Assembly (NCBI GenBank): GCA_029582165.1
Contig: CM055874.1
Coordinates: forward strand, 32,110,883-32,174,882
Direction: 5' to 3'
From: Portulaca oleracea
Taxonomy: Eukaryota > Streptophyta > Magnoliopsida > Caryophyllales > Portulacaceae
DNA: 64,000 nt
A program made the position numbers and the translations under genes. Under the pieces are notes generated by a model that ran no database searches, was not told the DNA's origin, and saw only the letters and a program-made list of their open reading frames with translations. Positions 1 through 11,126 of this stretch are shown one piece after another (position 1 is the stretch's first letter; each line of letters opens with the position of its first letter).

Positions 1-555
1 CAAGTCATCATCAACAAATTTCCATGTTGTCATCAAAAGACTCTTAAGTAATCCCAAGAAAAAGACTCTCAAGTCATCATCAACAAATTTCCAAGTTGTC
101 ATCAAAGACACCCAAGTCATGATCAATTTGACTTCTAAGTTGGAAGACTTTCAAGTCATCACAAAAAAGACTTATAAGTAAACCAAATCATAGACTTTTA
201 AGTCTCTACAAGGGGATATTCAAGTCAAAAGACTTCTAAGTCATCACAATTGACCAAGATAGCAAACTCTCAAGTTAGATAAATCCTAGACTCCTAAGAC
301 ATCAATGACCTTTTCTATGTCAAGACAACACCAACAACTACGCCACTATGACTCTGGACGTCCCTCTTTGAGTTAACGTCGACGATTGTGTCGTCATTGT
401 TGTTGGGATATCACTTCAAGTTAAGTCATCACAATGTGTGACTCTAATCATTGCGTTGCGATCGTGATCGACATCAACCATCAAGCGTTATTTCATCAAT
501 TGTGTCGCCACAATTGTAAAGTGACAACCTTCATGTCAGGGCCAACAGCTGGTAT

Positions 556-745
556 ATGCCAACAATTGCGTCGCTATCATTATTGGCGTATTGCAAGTTC
601 GAGCCAATATTGTGTTATGCCAACAATCGTGTCGCCGTCATTGTCGACGTATTGCAAGTTCATGCCAATATTGTGTTATTATGGCAACAATTGTGTTGGC
701 ATCATAGTCGACGTCCTGTGCCAACAATCGTGTTATTCTAACAAT
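556..745. repeat. Tandem repeat, unit about 61 bp, about 3 copies
   Basis: Units start at 556, 617 and 681 with ATGCCAACAATTGCGTCGC-like sequence; the third unit is diverged (spacing 64). Short ORFs across the array arise from the repeat and are not credible genes. Confidence 0.8.
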
Positions 746-826
746 TGTTGGTGGCTTCTGTCAAGTTAAGACCAACAGTGCCGCAACATGCGAAACCAAC
801 AAGATTGTTGGAAACTCCTTCAAATC

Positions 827-1420
827 ACCAATCTCTTCATATCATGTCCATCTTTTTGTATCTACAAGTACAAGCAGCATACATTGTGTACCCTCGTAAG
901 CCTGCAAAAAAAAAAAAAAGTGGGTAAAAAAAAGGAAAAAAAGGGGTCGAACACAATCAAAGAAAGTCTGTGGGATTAGAGATAGGTTGGTTGTCCCGGC
1001 ATGTGACGGGTTTTCAAAAATTTCCCTACTCGTCACCTCAACAAGGATAAACACTTCTACACAAAAGCGGAGCTCGTTATCTTTGTCTTTGGCGATACTC
1101 GATCTTCCAAAATTATCTGACTTGTCATCAATCTCTTCAGATCATGTCCATCTTTTTGTATCTACAAGTACAAGCAGCATACATTGTGTACCCTCGTAAG
1201 CCTGCAAAAAAAAAAAGCGGGTAATAAAAAGGGAAAAAAGGGGTCGAACACAATCAAAGAAAGTCTGTGAGATCAGAGATAGGTTGGTTGTCCCTGCATG
1301 CGACGGGTTTTCAAAAATTTCCCTACTCGTCACCTCAACAAGGATAAACACTTCTACACAAAAGCGGAGCTCGTTATCTTTGTCTTTGGCGGTACTCGAT
1401 CTTCCAAAATTATCTGACTT
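827..1420. repeat. Direct tandem duplication of a 297-bp segment
   Basis: The segment at 827-1123 is repeated at 1124-1420 with few differences. Each copy contains an A-rich tract, the phrase 'gataggttggttgtccc' and one 92-bp unit of the array that follows. The duplication probably arose by unequal exchange between 92-bp units. Confidence 0.9.
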
Positions 1421-1690
1421 GTCACCTTAACAAGGATAAATTCCTCCACGCAAAAGCGGAGCCCGTTATCCTTGTTTTTGGCGATGCTCAGTCTTCTAAA
1501 ATCATCCGACTCGTCACCTCAACAAGGATAAACTCCTCTACGCAAAAGTGGAACCCATTATCCTTGTCTTTGGCAATACTCGGTCTTTCAAAATCATTTG
1601 ACTCGTCACATCAACAAGGATAAATATCTCTACGCAAAAGTAAAGCATGTTATCCTTATGTATAGTGGTACTCAGATCTTGATACCTACA
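1326..1690. repeat. 92-bp tandem repeat, 4 copies
   Basis: Units start at 1326, 1418, 1510 and 1602, spaced exactly 92 bp, each opening with CTCGTCACCTCAACAAGG or a close variant. The last copy decays near 1690. A related unit lies at 1029 inside the 297-bp duplication. Confidence 0.9.
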
Positions 1691-2630
1691 CAAAAAAACA
1701 ACAAATCACAGAAAAGGTGAGCAAAAATAAATAAATAAATAAATAAATAAGCATATTCATTAGATGGGCGTGACCAACTATCCGAATCTGTCCATGTTGT
1801 TAATGCGAAGACATGTTACAATAGAGATGGGTTGATCCAAAGTCAACTACTACTAAAAAGGGTATTAGAGCCCTGCCTCACACATACTTATATTGGCAAG
1901 CATCAAGGTCAAACTTTGTGCGAGGACCAACATTTTTTGTGTTTATGCCCAAGAGAGAGGTGGCATAGTATTTAAATAAATTAAATCGGCAGAGACACCA
2001 CAGGAAAGATAATGAAGGGAGACTCTCACCTTAATGGGATGCCATTGTGCCAAGAAAAAGGATTGCCATCAATTTATTAGCACTGGAAGATGTGATCAGT
2101 TGATGGTGTCCAAATTAAATCAATATGATGAGCATAATTTGATTATCTTGATGGAGGGGTGTGCGCGATACTCAGATGGAGCATGTTCTTTTCAATTAAA
2201 CTCAAGTTTTGGAGTATCAAATTAGGTCTTGCCGTTCATCATCAAATAACTGTGCAAGATTGTGAATAAGAAGGGAAAATGACAAGTTTCCTTAAATTTG
2301 AGATTAGCATCCTCTTTTACTTTGACTTTGATTAACAAGATGCATGCCATTGATATTGGGGTAATCATGTTGACTAATTCGTGTGTACACTGCCTTTTAT
2401 GTGTCACATTTACCATAAATAAAATTTTATGCAATAATAGTCAAGGTGTAGAAATCGACATGATTTACATGTCATGAATTCAGTCAAGACATTGCCAACA
2501 CTTAAACATTTGACCGTGTACATGACCCTCCAGCGGCAAAATGACTGATCAAGTCAACAGTCTAGCTCCCAAGAGAAGCATCACGACGTCGATCGTGCTT
2601 AAACACATGATAGTGTACACGACCTAATCT
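1691..2630. other. Non-repetitive part of the element's 3' untranslated region
   Basis: A short (AATA)n run lies near 1725-1750. No ORF or tandem structure is convincing here. The sequence appears to be the remainder of the untranslated region leading to the polypurine tract. Confidence 0.4.
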
Positions 2631-2643
2631 CGAGGGGGCAATT
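2631..2643 (+). other. Polypurine tract
   Basis: CGAGGGGGCAATT immediately precedes the LTR start. This is the usual position of the plus-strand primer of reverse transcription. Confidence 0.7.
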
Positions 2644-3237
2644 TGTAGACACTAAAAAAATCAAAATAGTGTCAAAAGTTAAAAATAAATCAAGTTGATC
2701 ATTTAGGTCGGTCCAAATTATTAATGAGTTTAATTTATTTAAGTAAAATTCGCTCAAGCTGACTATTAAGTCAAAGCTCAAGTCAGAGTCTAATGGACTA
2801 CCAAGTCAAAACCCAAGTGACTACTAAGTCAAAGTCAAATGGATTGTCAAGTCGACCCAAACCCAAGGTCTGATCAACAGCCCAAGAAGACTAACAAGTC
2901 ACCCAAGAGATGGAGTCACTCCTCAATAAATAAGGCTATCACTCTCATTTAAGGGGATAAAAAATTTAACTCACAAGAATACTCTCTCTAGAATAAACAA
3001 TAAACACTTCAATATGCGTTGTTTGTTCTAGAAATTCAACACCAACTTGATCGAGATTCAAGCCCCATCGATCCTCCTTCAAGAAAACTACAAAGATCGT
3101 ATCAGAGGACTATTTATTTGTTCATCTTGTAATGAATATTATCGAGATTGTACCCAAATTTTTTGAAATTAATACAAATTTTATTTGTCCATTTTTCTTG
3201 TCTTAATTAATTTGAGACTTGAAAATTTGTAGTTACA
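2644..3237 (+). mobile_element. 3' LTR of the Ty3/gypsy element
   Basis: It starts TGTAGACAC just after the polypurine tract and ends GTAGTTACA, giving TG...CA boundaries and about 594 bp. The 3' half holds AATAAA signals (near 2990) and a T-rich tail, as expected of an R/U5 region. The 5' LTR and first target duplication lie outside the window, so the right boundary is judged from sequence alone and could be a few bases off. Confidence 0.65.
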
Positions 3238-3247
3238 ACCCTTGCTT

Positions 3248-3424
3248 AGATTATTATTATTATTATTAATATATTATTATTATTATTAACATTATTATTA
3301 TTATTATTAACATTATTATTATTATTATTATTAACATTATTATTATTATTAACATTATTATTATTATTATTACTATTACTATTATTATTATCATTATTAT
3401 TATTATTATTATTATTATCATCAA
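3248..3424. repeat. (ATT)n microsatellite with AAC interruptions
   Basis: About 175 bp of ATTATT runs broken by periodic AAC and ACT triplets, directly after the retrotransposon LTR. Confidence 0.95.
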
Positions 3425-4757
3425 TCCCTATTTATCATCCCACCTCATCAAAAGCTCCATATTTCATCAATTTTATTTTCTTCTTCTTCTTGTTTTTGTT
3501 GTTGTTGTTAGTAGTATTATTATTTGCAATCCGTATTTGAAGTTTTCAATCGAACTTGTACCCTGAGATCCAATGCAAACAATCAGTCGAAGTAGCGGAT
3601 CTACTACCTTATTTCAAATTATTCCCTCTTTTAAATTTTAACACGATATCCTAATTATATTGTGATACCTAAATATTCAATAATCATATGGATATTATAT
3701 GTGAATCCTTTTAACTTAATTGTGTTTCATAAAGATGGAACTTTGCCATATAGTGCCGATAATATGAATGTATATTAGTTGTAAATAACATTATTTTCCA
3801 ATAATAGATCAATATTTCTTTAACTTATAACTATTTAATTTCATTGTACACAGAAATACAACCTTTTAGATTCACAAAACATAGTTTATATTTTATGTGA
3901 TTTGATTACAAGGACCCTTTGGCCATGCTTCTATAACATCCAAAGCTAAACCATATAATTATGCTTTGCCCTATAATTTACAACATAGTTTCAATGTATA
4001 TCATAAACCATTAATCATTAAATAACAATGGCTTTAATTTGATACTTGTATTTACTAGCAAATGTATGCGCGCGTTGCGCGCGGTTAGCACAAAATCATA
4101 AATTCTTAGTATAGCATTGTGTTTCAATTGCAACTAAAGTGATCAAAATATTGTTTTACATAAAACTTTAAATTAACTTCAACATTGTAATAGTATTATG
4201 CTTGAATACATCTTGAGCATGAATTGAATCATTTAATCAATTTTCTTGTATCTTTCAACTCTTTTCGGACATCATCCCAATTCTTCAAGCGTCATGAATA
4301 TATGATATATATCTGGCTTTGTCACCATAGCAAGCATGCAGTTTATGCCTTAACTCAACCTCCTAGACCTAGATGGCGCTGTACTCATGGAACCTAGATT
4401 GGATTACTCACCTCATGCATATGTCAATTAAAAATCCCAAAGTTGCCGGTAGGACATCATCAACAATTAATAATTTGCATGGTTTGAGAATTAGTGACAA
4501 TTTCCGAGAAGGCTTACAGACAATGCCAAAAGACTGAAAGACATACAAGGTAAGGACGCATTTGCCAAAGTGTGAGCCAATTTAATGCACATTTCACTTT
4601 TTCAAGTGATTGTTGATCAACCATGCAAATCAGACCAAGGATTCCAATCAATTTAAATTTGTAGTAGAATTTTGTGTGAATGATGAAACTAATTTGGAAG
4701 AAAATAATTTTTTCTTATTTTATAGCTGCTTTGTGTCCTCTTCCCTATAAAATTATA
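3425..4757. other. AT-rich intergenic DNA; no gene seen
   Basis: No ORF over 60 codons or repeat array is present. One conspicuous motif is the GC palindrome GCGCGCGTTGCGCGCGG at 4068-4084 in otherwise AT-rich sequence, following ACTAGCAAATGTAT. It may be the end of an old DNA transposon, but no partner end was found. Confidence 0.4.
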
Positions 4758-5157
4758 CTCCCTCCGTTTCGTAATGAGTATTAATTTTTTTAACTACCTT
4801 GCCCCTTTTTATTTGTCAATTTTACATTTTCAATAATTAAAATACCTATATTACCTTTTAAAAATTTTCTTTATTCTTCTATTTTAATGAAGGGCATACT
4901 TGTCCATACATAATTTTTTCACTCTATTTCCAACACACATAAGTTTTGTAAAATTAGTTATTTTGATACTTAAAAAGGGACGAGGCAATATATATTTACA
5001 TGACAACAATAAACATTGGGTACAGTACAATCACCCAAAAGAGATTAACACTTTTTCTAAATCAACATTAATTTCCAGTACTATACAGGGAAAGGAGAAC
5101 ACATTGAAAAAGCTAATCACACAACTTGAGACATGATATCAATCAGACATGAGGGAG
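4758..5157. mobile_element. Stowaway-type MITE (candidate)
   Basis: The left end CTCCCTCCGTTTCG follows a TA dinucleotide, matching the Stowaway terminal repeat. The likely right end ACATGAGGGAG is near 5157, before a TTA, and is diverged. Inside, ACCTTGCCCCTTTTTA (about 4796) is mirrored by TAAAAAGGGACGAGGCA (about 4972), so most of the element can fold. The right boundary is uncertain. Confidence 0.5.
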
Positions 5158-5365
5158 TTAGCAATGGGTAATAAATAGGTTTGATGATAAATGTAATTAC
5201 TGGTTGGAATTTGGAGTTACTTTGAAGCTTGTTTGGCTACAAGCAGGTCAAAAGTCATATTCAAATTTGTCTCAAAATTTGAGTCTCTCATTTTGAATCT
5301 GGCTTGCACGGAGAATGATACACTGACTCACTGAGTCAGTGACTCACCCCAAATGGCAGCTAGGT

Positions 5366-6580
5366 GGCAGATGACATGGCTCCTGGGAAAAGAAAAAAGG
5401 AAAAGCAATTCCAAATGGGAGAACGTAAGAGAGAGAAGATGCGAGTGAAAAAAAATGAAAAATAAACAACTAAAGGTACGTGTCATACACCCATTGAGAA
5501 AATAAACTGCGCGTGTGCATCAAGTATAGGAAAGAGTGTTCATGCCCCTTCACTGCGGGACCCACAGTTGCAGTAAACCAACAGGCAACAACATTTAATT
5601 TTTTATTTTTTTATTTTTTTGTTTCTTTTTTCATTGTTTAACGGTAAGTATTTATTTCTTTTGATTTTACTCAAATGTTGTTTGTTTTGTTTCTTTTGAT
5701 TTTGTTCTAGATTTTTCAAATGTTGTTATGTTTATTTAACTTTTGAAAACTTTTTTTTCTATTTTGAAATGTATAAATAATTTTCATTAAAATTAATAAA
5801 TATGACAATTAAATGGGTTTTTTTTTCTTAAATTTCAAATTTGATATTTATTTTGAGAAATTTTTAATTAATTTGATAATAACTATGTAACGACTATATT
5901 TGATAATTTTTGAAAAAAATATAAATTAATTTTATTTTGTTAAATTTATATAAATATATTTTGAAAAACTTTTTTATTATATTTTAATTTTATCTATTGT
6001 TAATTATTCAATATTATTAATTCATATAAATAATTTGTAAATATATAAGTGGGTCCAACAATATAATTAAAATATTATCCCCAACCCCACATGTTCCTTA
6101 CCTCATTCCTCATATCATATTTCACCGTAAGCAGTACCCACTACCCATACCCAATCACCCATTAAAATATTATTATTGGTAATATATTTGCATTATGTGT
6201 TCTTCATTTTCAAGAACACCATAAGATATAGCCTTAATGCGGCAATAATATTAGAAAATCACAAATTTTTCTTTGGCCAAGGGTGTCCGTGTACCTTCTT
6301 TCTTTTTCTTTCTTTTTGATAAACCAGATTTTTCTTTCGTTTTATCACTTTTTATCTTAGCAAGACTAATTTTTCAATTCAAGCTGTTGTTGTACGTTTG
6401 TTCCCTCTTTGATTTTTTTTTTTTACTTTTAATTTTGAGTTAGGGTTGTAAAATAAATTATTTAAGACATGTTTGGTTCATAAAAAGGAATGAAATGGAA
6501 TGAAATCCAATAACTTTAAGAAATGGAATGAAATTTGATAATTATATATTTTTGTTTGATTCAAATAGGGAATGAAAGTA
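5366..6580. other. AT-rich interior of the MULE; no gene seen
   Basis: Homopolymer and T-rich tracts dominate. No ORF, RNA gene or repeat array could be supported. Confidence 0.4.
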
Positions 6581-7168
6581 ATTCCCTCCAGATTTTTAAT
6601 TTTAATTAGCTCAAGTTTAAGAAAAATTGGTAGAGAGGGAAATAAAATAACTATTGGTGAGTGTTGTTTAAAATTTTGAGAAACTTAAGTTGGAGGGAAT
6701 ATGACAATTTTTAAATTTTAATTTTAGGAGGGAAATCAAATGTCTAATTAAATTTTTGGTACCCACTAGTTTCCCTCCTCTCTAAAATTCTAACTGGCAA
6801 TTCCCTCCAGATTTTTAATTTTAATTAGCTCAAGTTTAAGAAAAATTGGTAGAGATGGAAATAAAATAATTATCGGTGAGTGTTGTTTAAAATTTTGAGA
6901 AATTTAAGTTGGAGGGAATATGACAATTTTTAAATTTTAGTTTTAGGAGTGAAACAAAATGTTTAATTAAATTTTCGGTACCCACTAGTTTCTCTCTTCT
7001 CTAAAATTCTAACTAGCAATTCCCTCCAGATTTTTAATTTTAATTAGTTCAAATTTAAGAAAAATTGGTAGAGAGGGAAATGAAATAACTATTAGTGAGT
7101 GTTGTTTAAAATTTTGAGAAATTTAAGTTGAAGGGAATATGACAATTTTTAAATTTTATTTTGGTGAG
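6581..7168. repeat. 219-bp tandem repeat, about 2.7 copies
   Basis: Units begin ATTCCCTCCAGATTTTTAAT at 6581, 6800 and 7019, so the period is exactly 219. The third copy stops near 7168. The unit contains no ORF. Confidence 0.9.
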
Positions 7169-8279
7169 ATTTTTCTTATATGGGAAATTAAAGGAAGGAT
7201 GGAGAGACTTTTCGATTTTTTTAGTGGTATGATTTTAGTGAAAATTTAGAGGGAAATAGAGTACTCAAAGCTACATTTCCTCTGCTTTTTGTGCAAAAAA
7301 AATAAAAAATAAAAATAAAAAGTATCCTATTCTACACCTTGCTTTCTCAATTCTACACATCTCTATCATGGCCTTATGGTTTTGTCAAATGGGTAAAAAA
7401 TAATTGGTTAAAGTTAAATTTAATAACTTTTGATAATTTTTTATAGCTTTTGTCAAATATCTTAATATATCAAAATTATTATTTTTTATTTAACTTTAGT
7501 TTCTTTCATGGATTAAGTTTTGTTGGATTGAACAAGGTCGTTTATATAGTTTGAATGCATTTTATTTTATCCTATGATTATGTTTGTCATTATTTTTAAT
7601 TGGCCATCAAGAATAGGGAATTAAATTGTTGAATAAAATACCGAACATATAAATTCGATAATCGGAACCTTTGTATTAAACTAAGGGTATAAAATGAACT
7701 AGATAAAGAGGATTTTGTAATTAGGGATCTTGTGATAATTCGATATTTAACTTAGATAAAATTGAAATAACCACGAAAGTAGGTGATTGATTTTACTAAG
7801 CAATTTGTTTCATTGCCAAAAGTTCACTACGAAAGACATTATGTGATTATCGACCCTAAAATGTACCAAATTAGTGACTTACATGTTCAATCCACTTGTT
7901 TAATTCATAAAGTGACTTGGGATTTATCCCCTGAACGTTTTTTTTTTCTCATTGATGAATCACGTAAATTGTGTGAGTAGTTGCTTGTTTTGATTTCGTT
8001 AGTGACTAGAAATAGTTTTAAAGTCTTCAACCAAAACTTGAATGATTTATCGATTACATAAGAGATTACTTTGGTGCGTAGAAGAAAGTCACTTGTGAAA
8101 CGACTGATAAATACACGCATATCGCGTCACTTCATGCATATCAGCCACCGTCATAATCAATTTAGGTGCATTATTGTCTAACACCCTAGTTCAATATATT
8201 ATTGTCCAAGAAAAAAAATTTAGTACATTATTGTCTAACACCCTCAAAGTACAATGTGGTATAGCTTATACGCATAGCT
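7169..8279. other. AT-rich interior of the MULE; no gene supported
   Basis: A 65-codon open frame at 7783-7980 shows no recognisable domain and an ordinary AT-rich composition; I do not call it a gene. Two copies of CATTATTGTCTAACACCCT, about 54 bp apart near 8170 and 8224, form a small direct repeat. Confidence 0.4.
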
Positions 8280-8878
8280 ACTTAACCAACTCCAGAAAAG
8301 AACATAACCAATATAATGTTGTAATTGCTAATAAGATAGTATATAAGAAATTATCAATTAGAGAGTGATATTGGAGATCTTAACAGTTAATTAAGTGACA
8401 AATAATATATTTAATGGGTTGTTACATATAACTACCAGTCTACCACCATTAGATTCCTAACGAAAAATACTATCATAAAAGTATAATATTGCAATTGTTA
8501 ACTACCAATGTTAATTGTTATATTTTGAAAATTTTCACATATTAATGTTTAACTAAAAAAACTACCTATATAATTAAATAACACTATTTTCCAAGGTATT
8601 TTTTTCGGATACCAAGGCGTAGGTAGTGAGAGAATGTGAGTATAAATAGTTTTTATTAATTGAAAAGGTAAAAAGTTAACATGATTATTAAAGTTAAAAT
8701 AATTAAATTAGGTATTGCGAAATGAAAAGTGAGAATTATTTTGGGACAAAAAAAATTAGTTTAAGTGTCAATTAATATGAGACGGAGGGAGTATTATGTA
8801 AGAAATTATCAACTAAAAATTGACATTGGAGATCATGAAAGTCAAAATTATAACAATTAATATGGAATGGAGGGAGTA
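8280..8878. mobile_element. Nested Stowaway-like MITE cluster
   Basis: A reverse-oriented MITE ends AATATGGAATGGAGGGAG at about 8876. It is the same family as the MITE at 52045-52289. It is split by a second MITE whose right end GAGACGGAGGGAG stops at 8791 before a TA and whose left end is degraded near 8503. An additional partial copy of the first family lies at about 8300-8390. The order of insertion follows from the family's uninterrupted copy at 52045. Confidence 0.6.
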
Positions 8879-9203
8879 ATGCTTAATGTCACCATGTTTC
8901 TATGGATAATAAACGATCTCATGTCGGGTACTGATGAATAGGGTACTCTACTGAAAAATAATAGGTAATTTGACAATCAAAATTTCAAAATATAAGCGGA
9001 TAAAAAGTATGTATTTTGACAATTACAAAAGAATGGAGTGAGTGATTATTAGGAGAGATTATTGTAAGCAATACAAGAAACTAGTGCAAGTAATTACAAA
9101 AAATGAATGGAAAAAAATAGATTTCAATTTGATTTAAGTAAATATTAATCATAACTATTACAAGAGATTATTTAAAATAAATTAATATTAATTATAATAA
9201 TTA

Positions 9204-9452
9204 CTACCTCTGTCCCTTTTTATTTGTCCAATTACCTAATTTCTCTGTCCCTTTTTATTTATCCAATTACCTAACTTTTACATTTCCAATAACTATAATT
9301 CCCTTTATATCCCTTATGAATGCCCTTTTTACACCTTTCCAAGGGTATTTTTAAGGACATTTTTTACAATGTACAATCTTTTTGCTACATTCCCTATATT
9401 TCGTGGTATTGTGAAAGTAGTTTTATGGACAATCAATCAGGGACGGATGTAG
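9204..9452. mobile_element. Stowaway-type MITE, 249 bp, TA target duplication
   Basis: The left terminal repeat CTACCTCTGTCCC and right GGGACGGATGTAG are inverted with 2 mismatches in 13. TA dinucleotides flank both ends (9202-9203 and 9453-9454). An internal duplication of the first 35 bp (CTCTGTCCCTTTTTATTT) follows the left end. No coding capacity. Confidence 0.8.
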
Positions 9453-9553
9453 TATAAGAGATTGTTCAAAATAAATTTAACCGTAGTTATTAAGTTTACT
9501 TTAATTTTGCCATAGAAAATTTTAATTTTCATTAAAATAATATTAAATTGTTA

Positions 9554-10040
9554 CTTCCTCTATTCCATATTAATTATTATAGTTTTAACTTTTGCGGTAT
9601 TTAATTTCTGTCTTTGATTGATAATTTTTTACATAATACTCCCTCTGTTTTTTAAATTGTCACTTTGGTAATTGTGCTAAAAATTTTGACCGCTAATATC
9701 TTAATTTATACAATGATTCATCATACAAAATTGATGTTGTTAGATTCGTTACAAAAATACTATTAGGAAAGTATAATATCGTAGATATTTATAAAAGTAT
9801 TATGTGTGAAATTGTTGATTAAAGACGAACTTTAAAAAGCGTGAAAAACAAATAAAAAAATGAAGGGAGTATATTATTAACAATTATAATATTATACTTT
9901 TATGACAATACTTTTCATTACGAATATAATGATGATAATTTTATATAGCAAGTCATTATATATACTGAGAAATCTATAATTAAAATTTTTGAAATTTGAC
10001 TTCATGATTACCAAAAACGACAATATTAATTTGAGATGAC
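9554..10040. mobile_element. Stowaway-like MITE interrupted by another MITE
   Basis: The left end CTTCCTCTATTCCATATTAA and the interior (TTTGATTGATAATTTTTTACATAATA, then ATTATTAACAATTATAATAT) match the uninterrupted family member at 52045-52289. The right end is diverged near 10040. It is broken at 9638 by the element 9639-9869. Confidence 0.65.
9639..9869. mobile_element. Nested Stowaway MITE, 231 bp, TA target duplication
   Basis: The left end CTCCCTCTGTTTTTTAAATT and right end AAATAAAAAAATGAAGGGAG are inverted repeats, and TA flanks both sides (9637-9638 and 9870-9871). It sits inside the MITE 9554-10040; removing it restores the arrangement seen at 52131-52140. Confidence 0.8.
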
Positions 10041-10054
10041 AACTTTTACACTTC

Positions 10055-10439
10055 CCCACATCTATCCCCCTCCTCCCTCTCTCTCTCTCCCTCCCACTTG
10101 TTCATCTTCATCTCTTTGCCTGGAAGGTCACCATCAAACGCCATCATCCCTCCACCATTCCATCTCACTATCTGTCTGTTATTTTAACTTATTCTCACTA
10201 TTTTTGGGTTGAGTTTTCTAAAATTTAAAAGTCCCACCAAAATGAAATTATTTTTTAACTTTGACAATTTTCAATTAGGAGCCAAAACTAGCCAAAACCC
10301 AAAAATTCAAGTCCCACCAAAATGAAATTATATTTTAATTGTCAAAAATTTCAAGTAGGAAGGATTCAGAAACAGCCCAAAACCCAAAAAAATTAATTCT
10401 CCACTGTCTACATCGATTCAAGTAGACAAATACACAGTT
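10055..10439. other. CT-rich tract and AT-rich DNA inside the MULE
   Basis: A pyrimidine-rich run (CCTCCCTCTCTCTCTCTC, about 10072-10096) precedes two near-identical phrases containing AAGTCCCACCAAAATGAAAT (near 10229 and 10310). No gene seen. Confidence 0.4.
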
Positions 10440-10870
10440 TCAAGTTTTAACTTTCAAACCCTAACACTCATCCGAGGGTCGCATATTCTGGAAGCTCTCG
10501 TAGACATCGTAGCATCTCCGCCTCACACCTTCGTTGTCGCCGTCAGGTTCGTTAGTCACCAAACCCCCCCGATATCTCCAGGGGCTGCTGCTCACCGCTC
10601 GGAGGACATCGGAGGCCTTTGGAAGGCCGTCGTCTCCGGCGGTGGTGTTTGCGGCGGGTTCGGAGGCCGGCAGCGGACGTCCATGTTATTGTTTTTCTAA
10701 TGTTTTCCTGTTCGGGCTCCGAACCCCCATTTCATGACCGACCAGGCGAGCCCCACCGAGCACAATATTTTTGGGTAGATGGTGGCGGTTCGAGTGGTCT
10801 TTGGTGGTCAAGTGGTGGTGGCGGTGGTGGTTGCGAGGACTCCATTGGTGGGCAAGAGAATGAAAGTTGA
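10440..10870. other. GC-rich block inside the MULE, possible captured gene fragment
   Basis: About 430 bp of markedly higher GC content near the right end of an otherwise AT-rich element. It opens with AAACCCTAACACTCATCCG, which resembles a plant 5' leader. Short frames exist on both strands (plus 10534-10737 and 10619-10870; minus 10686-10955), but none has a domain I recognise. Capture of GC-rich gene 5' ends is known for Pack-MULEs; applying that here is inference. Confidence 0.35.
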
Positions 10871-11126
10871 GGTCTTGTTTTTTTGGCAATGGAAAGCTGA
10901 AAGGTTTTATGGATCTGAAATGAAAAGTGTGGTTTAGACTTTTGAATAGGTACAAGAATTTTTAATGAATATTGGAAACATAAATTCTTTGATGGACGAA
11001 CAGATAAATTTAACTACAATTAAATTAAATTTAAAATGAAATAGTATACTAGTAATTGCCAAGTCACTTTGCCACATGGGTGAGTTTTTGACTCAGTGAG
11101 TTAATCAAGTTTTTTCCGGCTTGCAC

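Larger units (their letters stand above)
1..2643 (+). mobile_element. 3' internal region of a Ty3/gypsy retrotransposon (Tat/Ogre-like), truncated by the window edge
   Basis: The stretch ends in a purine-rich tract directly before an LTR starting TGTAGACAC, so it lies upstream of a 3' LTR on the plus strand. It has no long ORF. Instead it contains several tandem-repeat blocks, including an irregular array of 'caagtcatcatcaac'-like units in the first 300 bases. Long untranslated regions with tandem repeats between pol and the 3' LTR are known for Tat/Ogre elements. The lineage call rests on this layout only, because no pol sequence is in the window. Confidence 0.6.
5310..11117. mobile_element. 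Mutator-like element (MULE), non-autonomous, 5.8 kb, with 9-bp target duplication
   Basis: Imperfect terminal inverted repeats of about 60 bp bound the segment. The left end reads GGAGAATG..., followed by GACTCACTGAGTCAGTGACT. The right end read on the minus strand starts GGAAAAAAC and then carries AACTCACTGAGTCAAAAACT. Both ends are flanked by the identical 9-mer GGCTTGCAC (5301-5309 and 11118-11126). A 9-bp target duplication is characteristic of Mutator elements. No MURA-like transposase ORF is present, so it would need transposase in trans. The interior is AT-rich and holds a 219-bp tandem array, several nested MITEs and one GC-rich block near the right end. Confidence 0.8.

Noticed and set aside
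434..769. 111-codon open frame at the window start
   Set aside because: It runs across a 61-bp tandem repeat whose other frames are also partly open; no domain.
7783..7980. 65-codon frame inside the MULE as a possible transposase remnant
   Set aside because: No catalytic residues or similarity to MURA seen; composition matches the surrounding AT-rich DNA.
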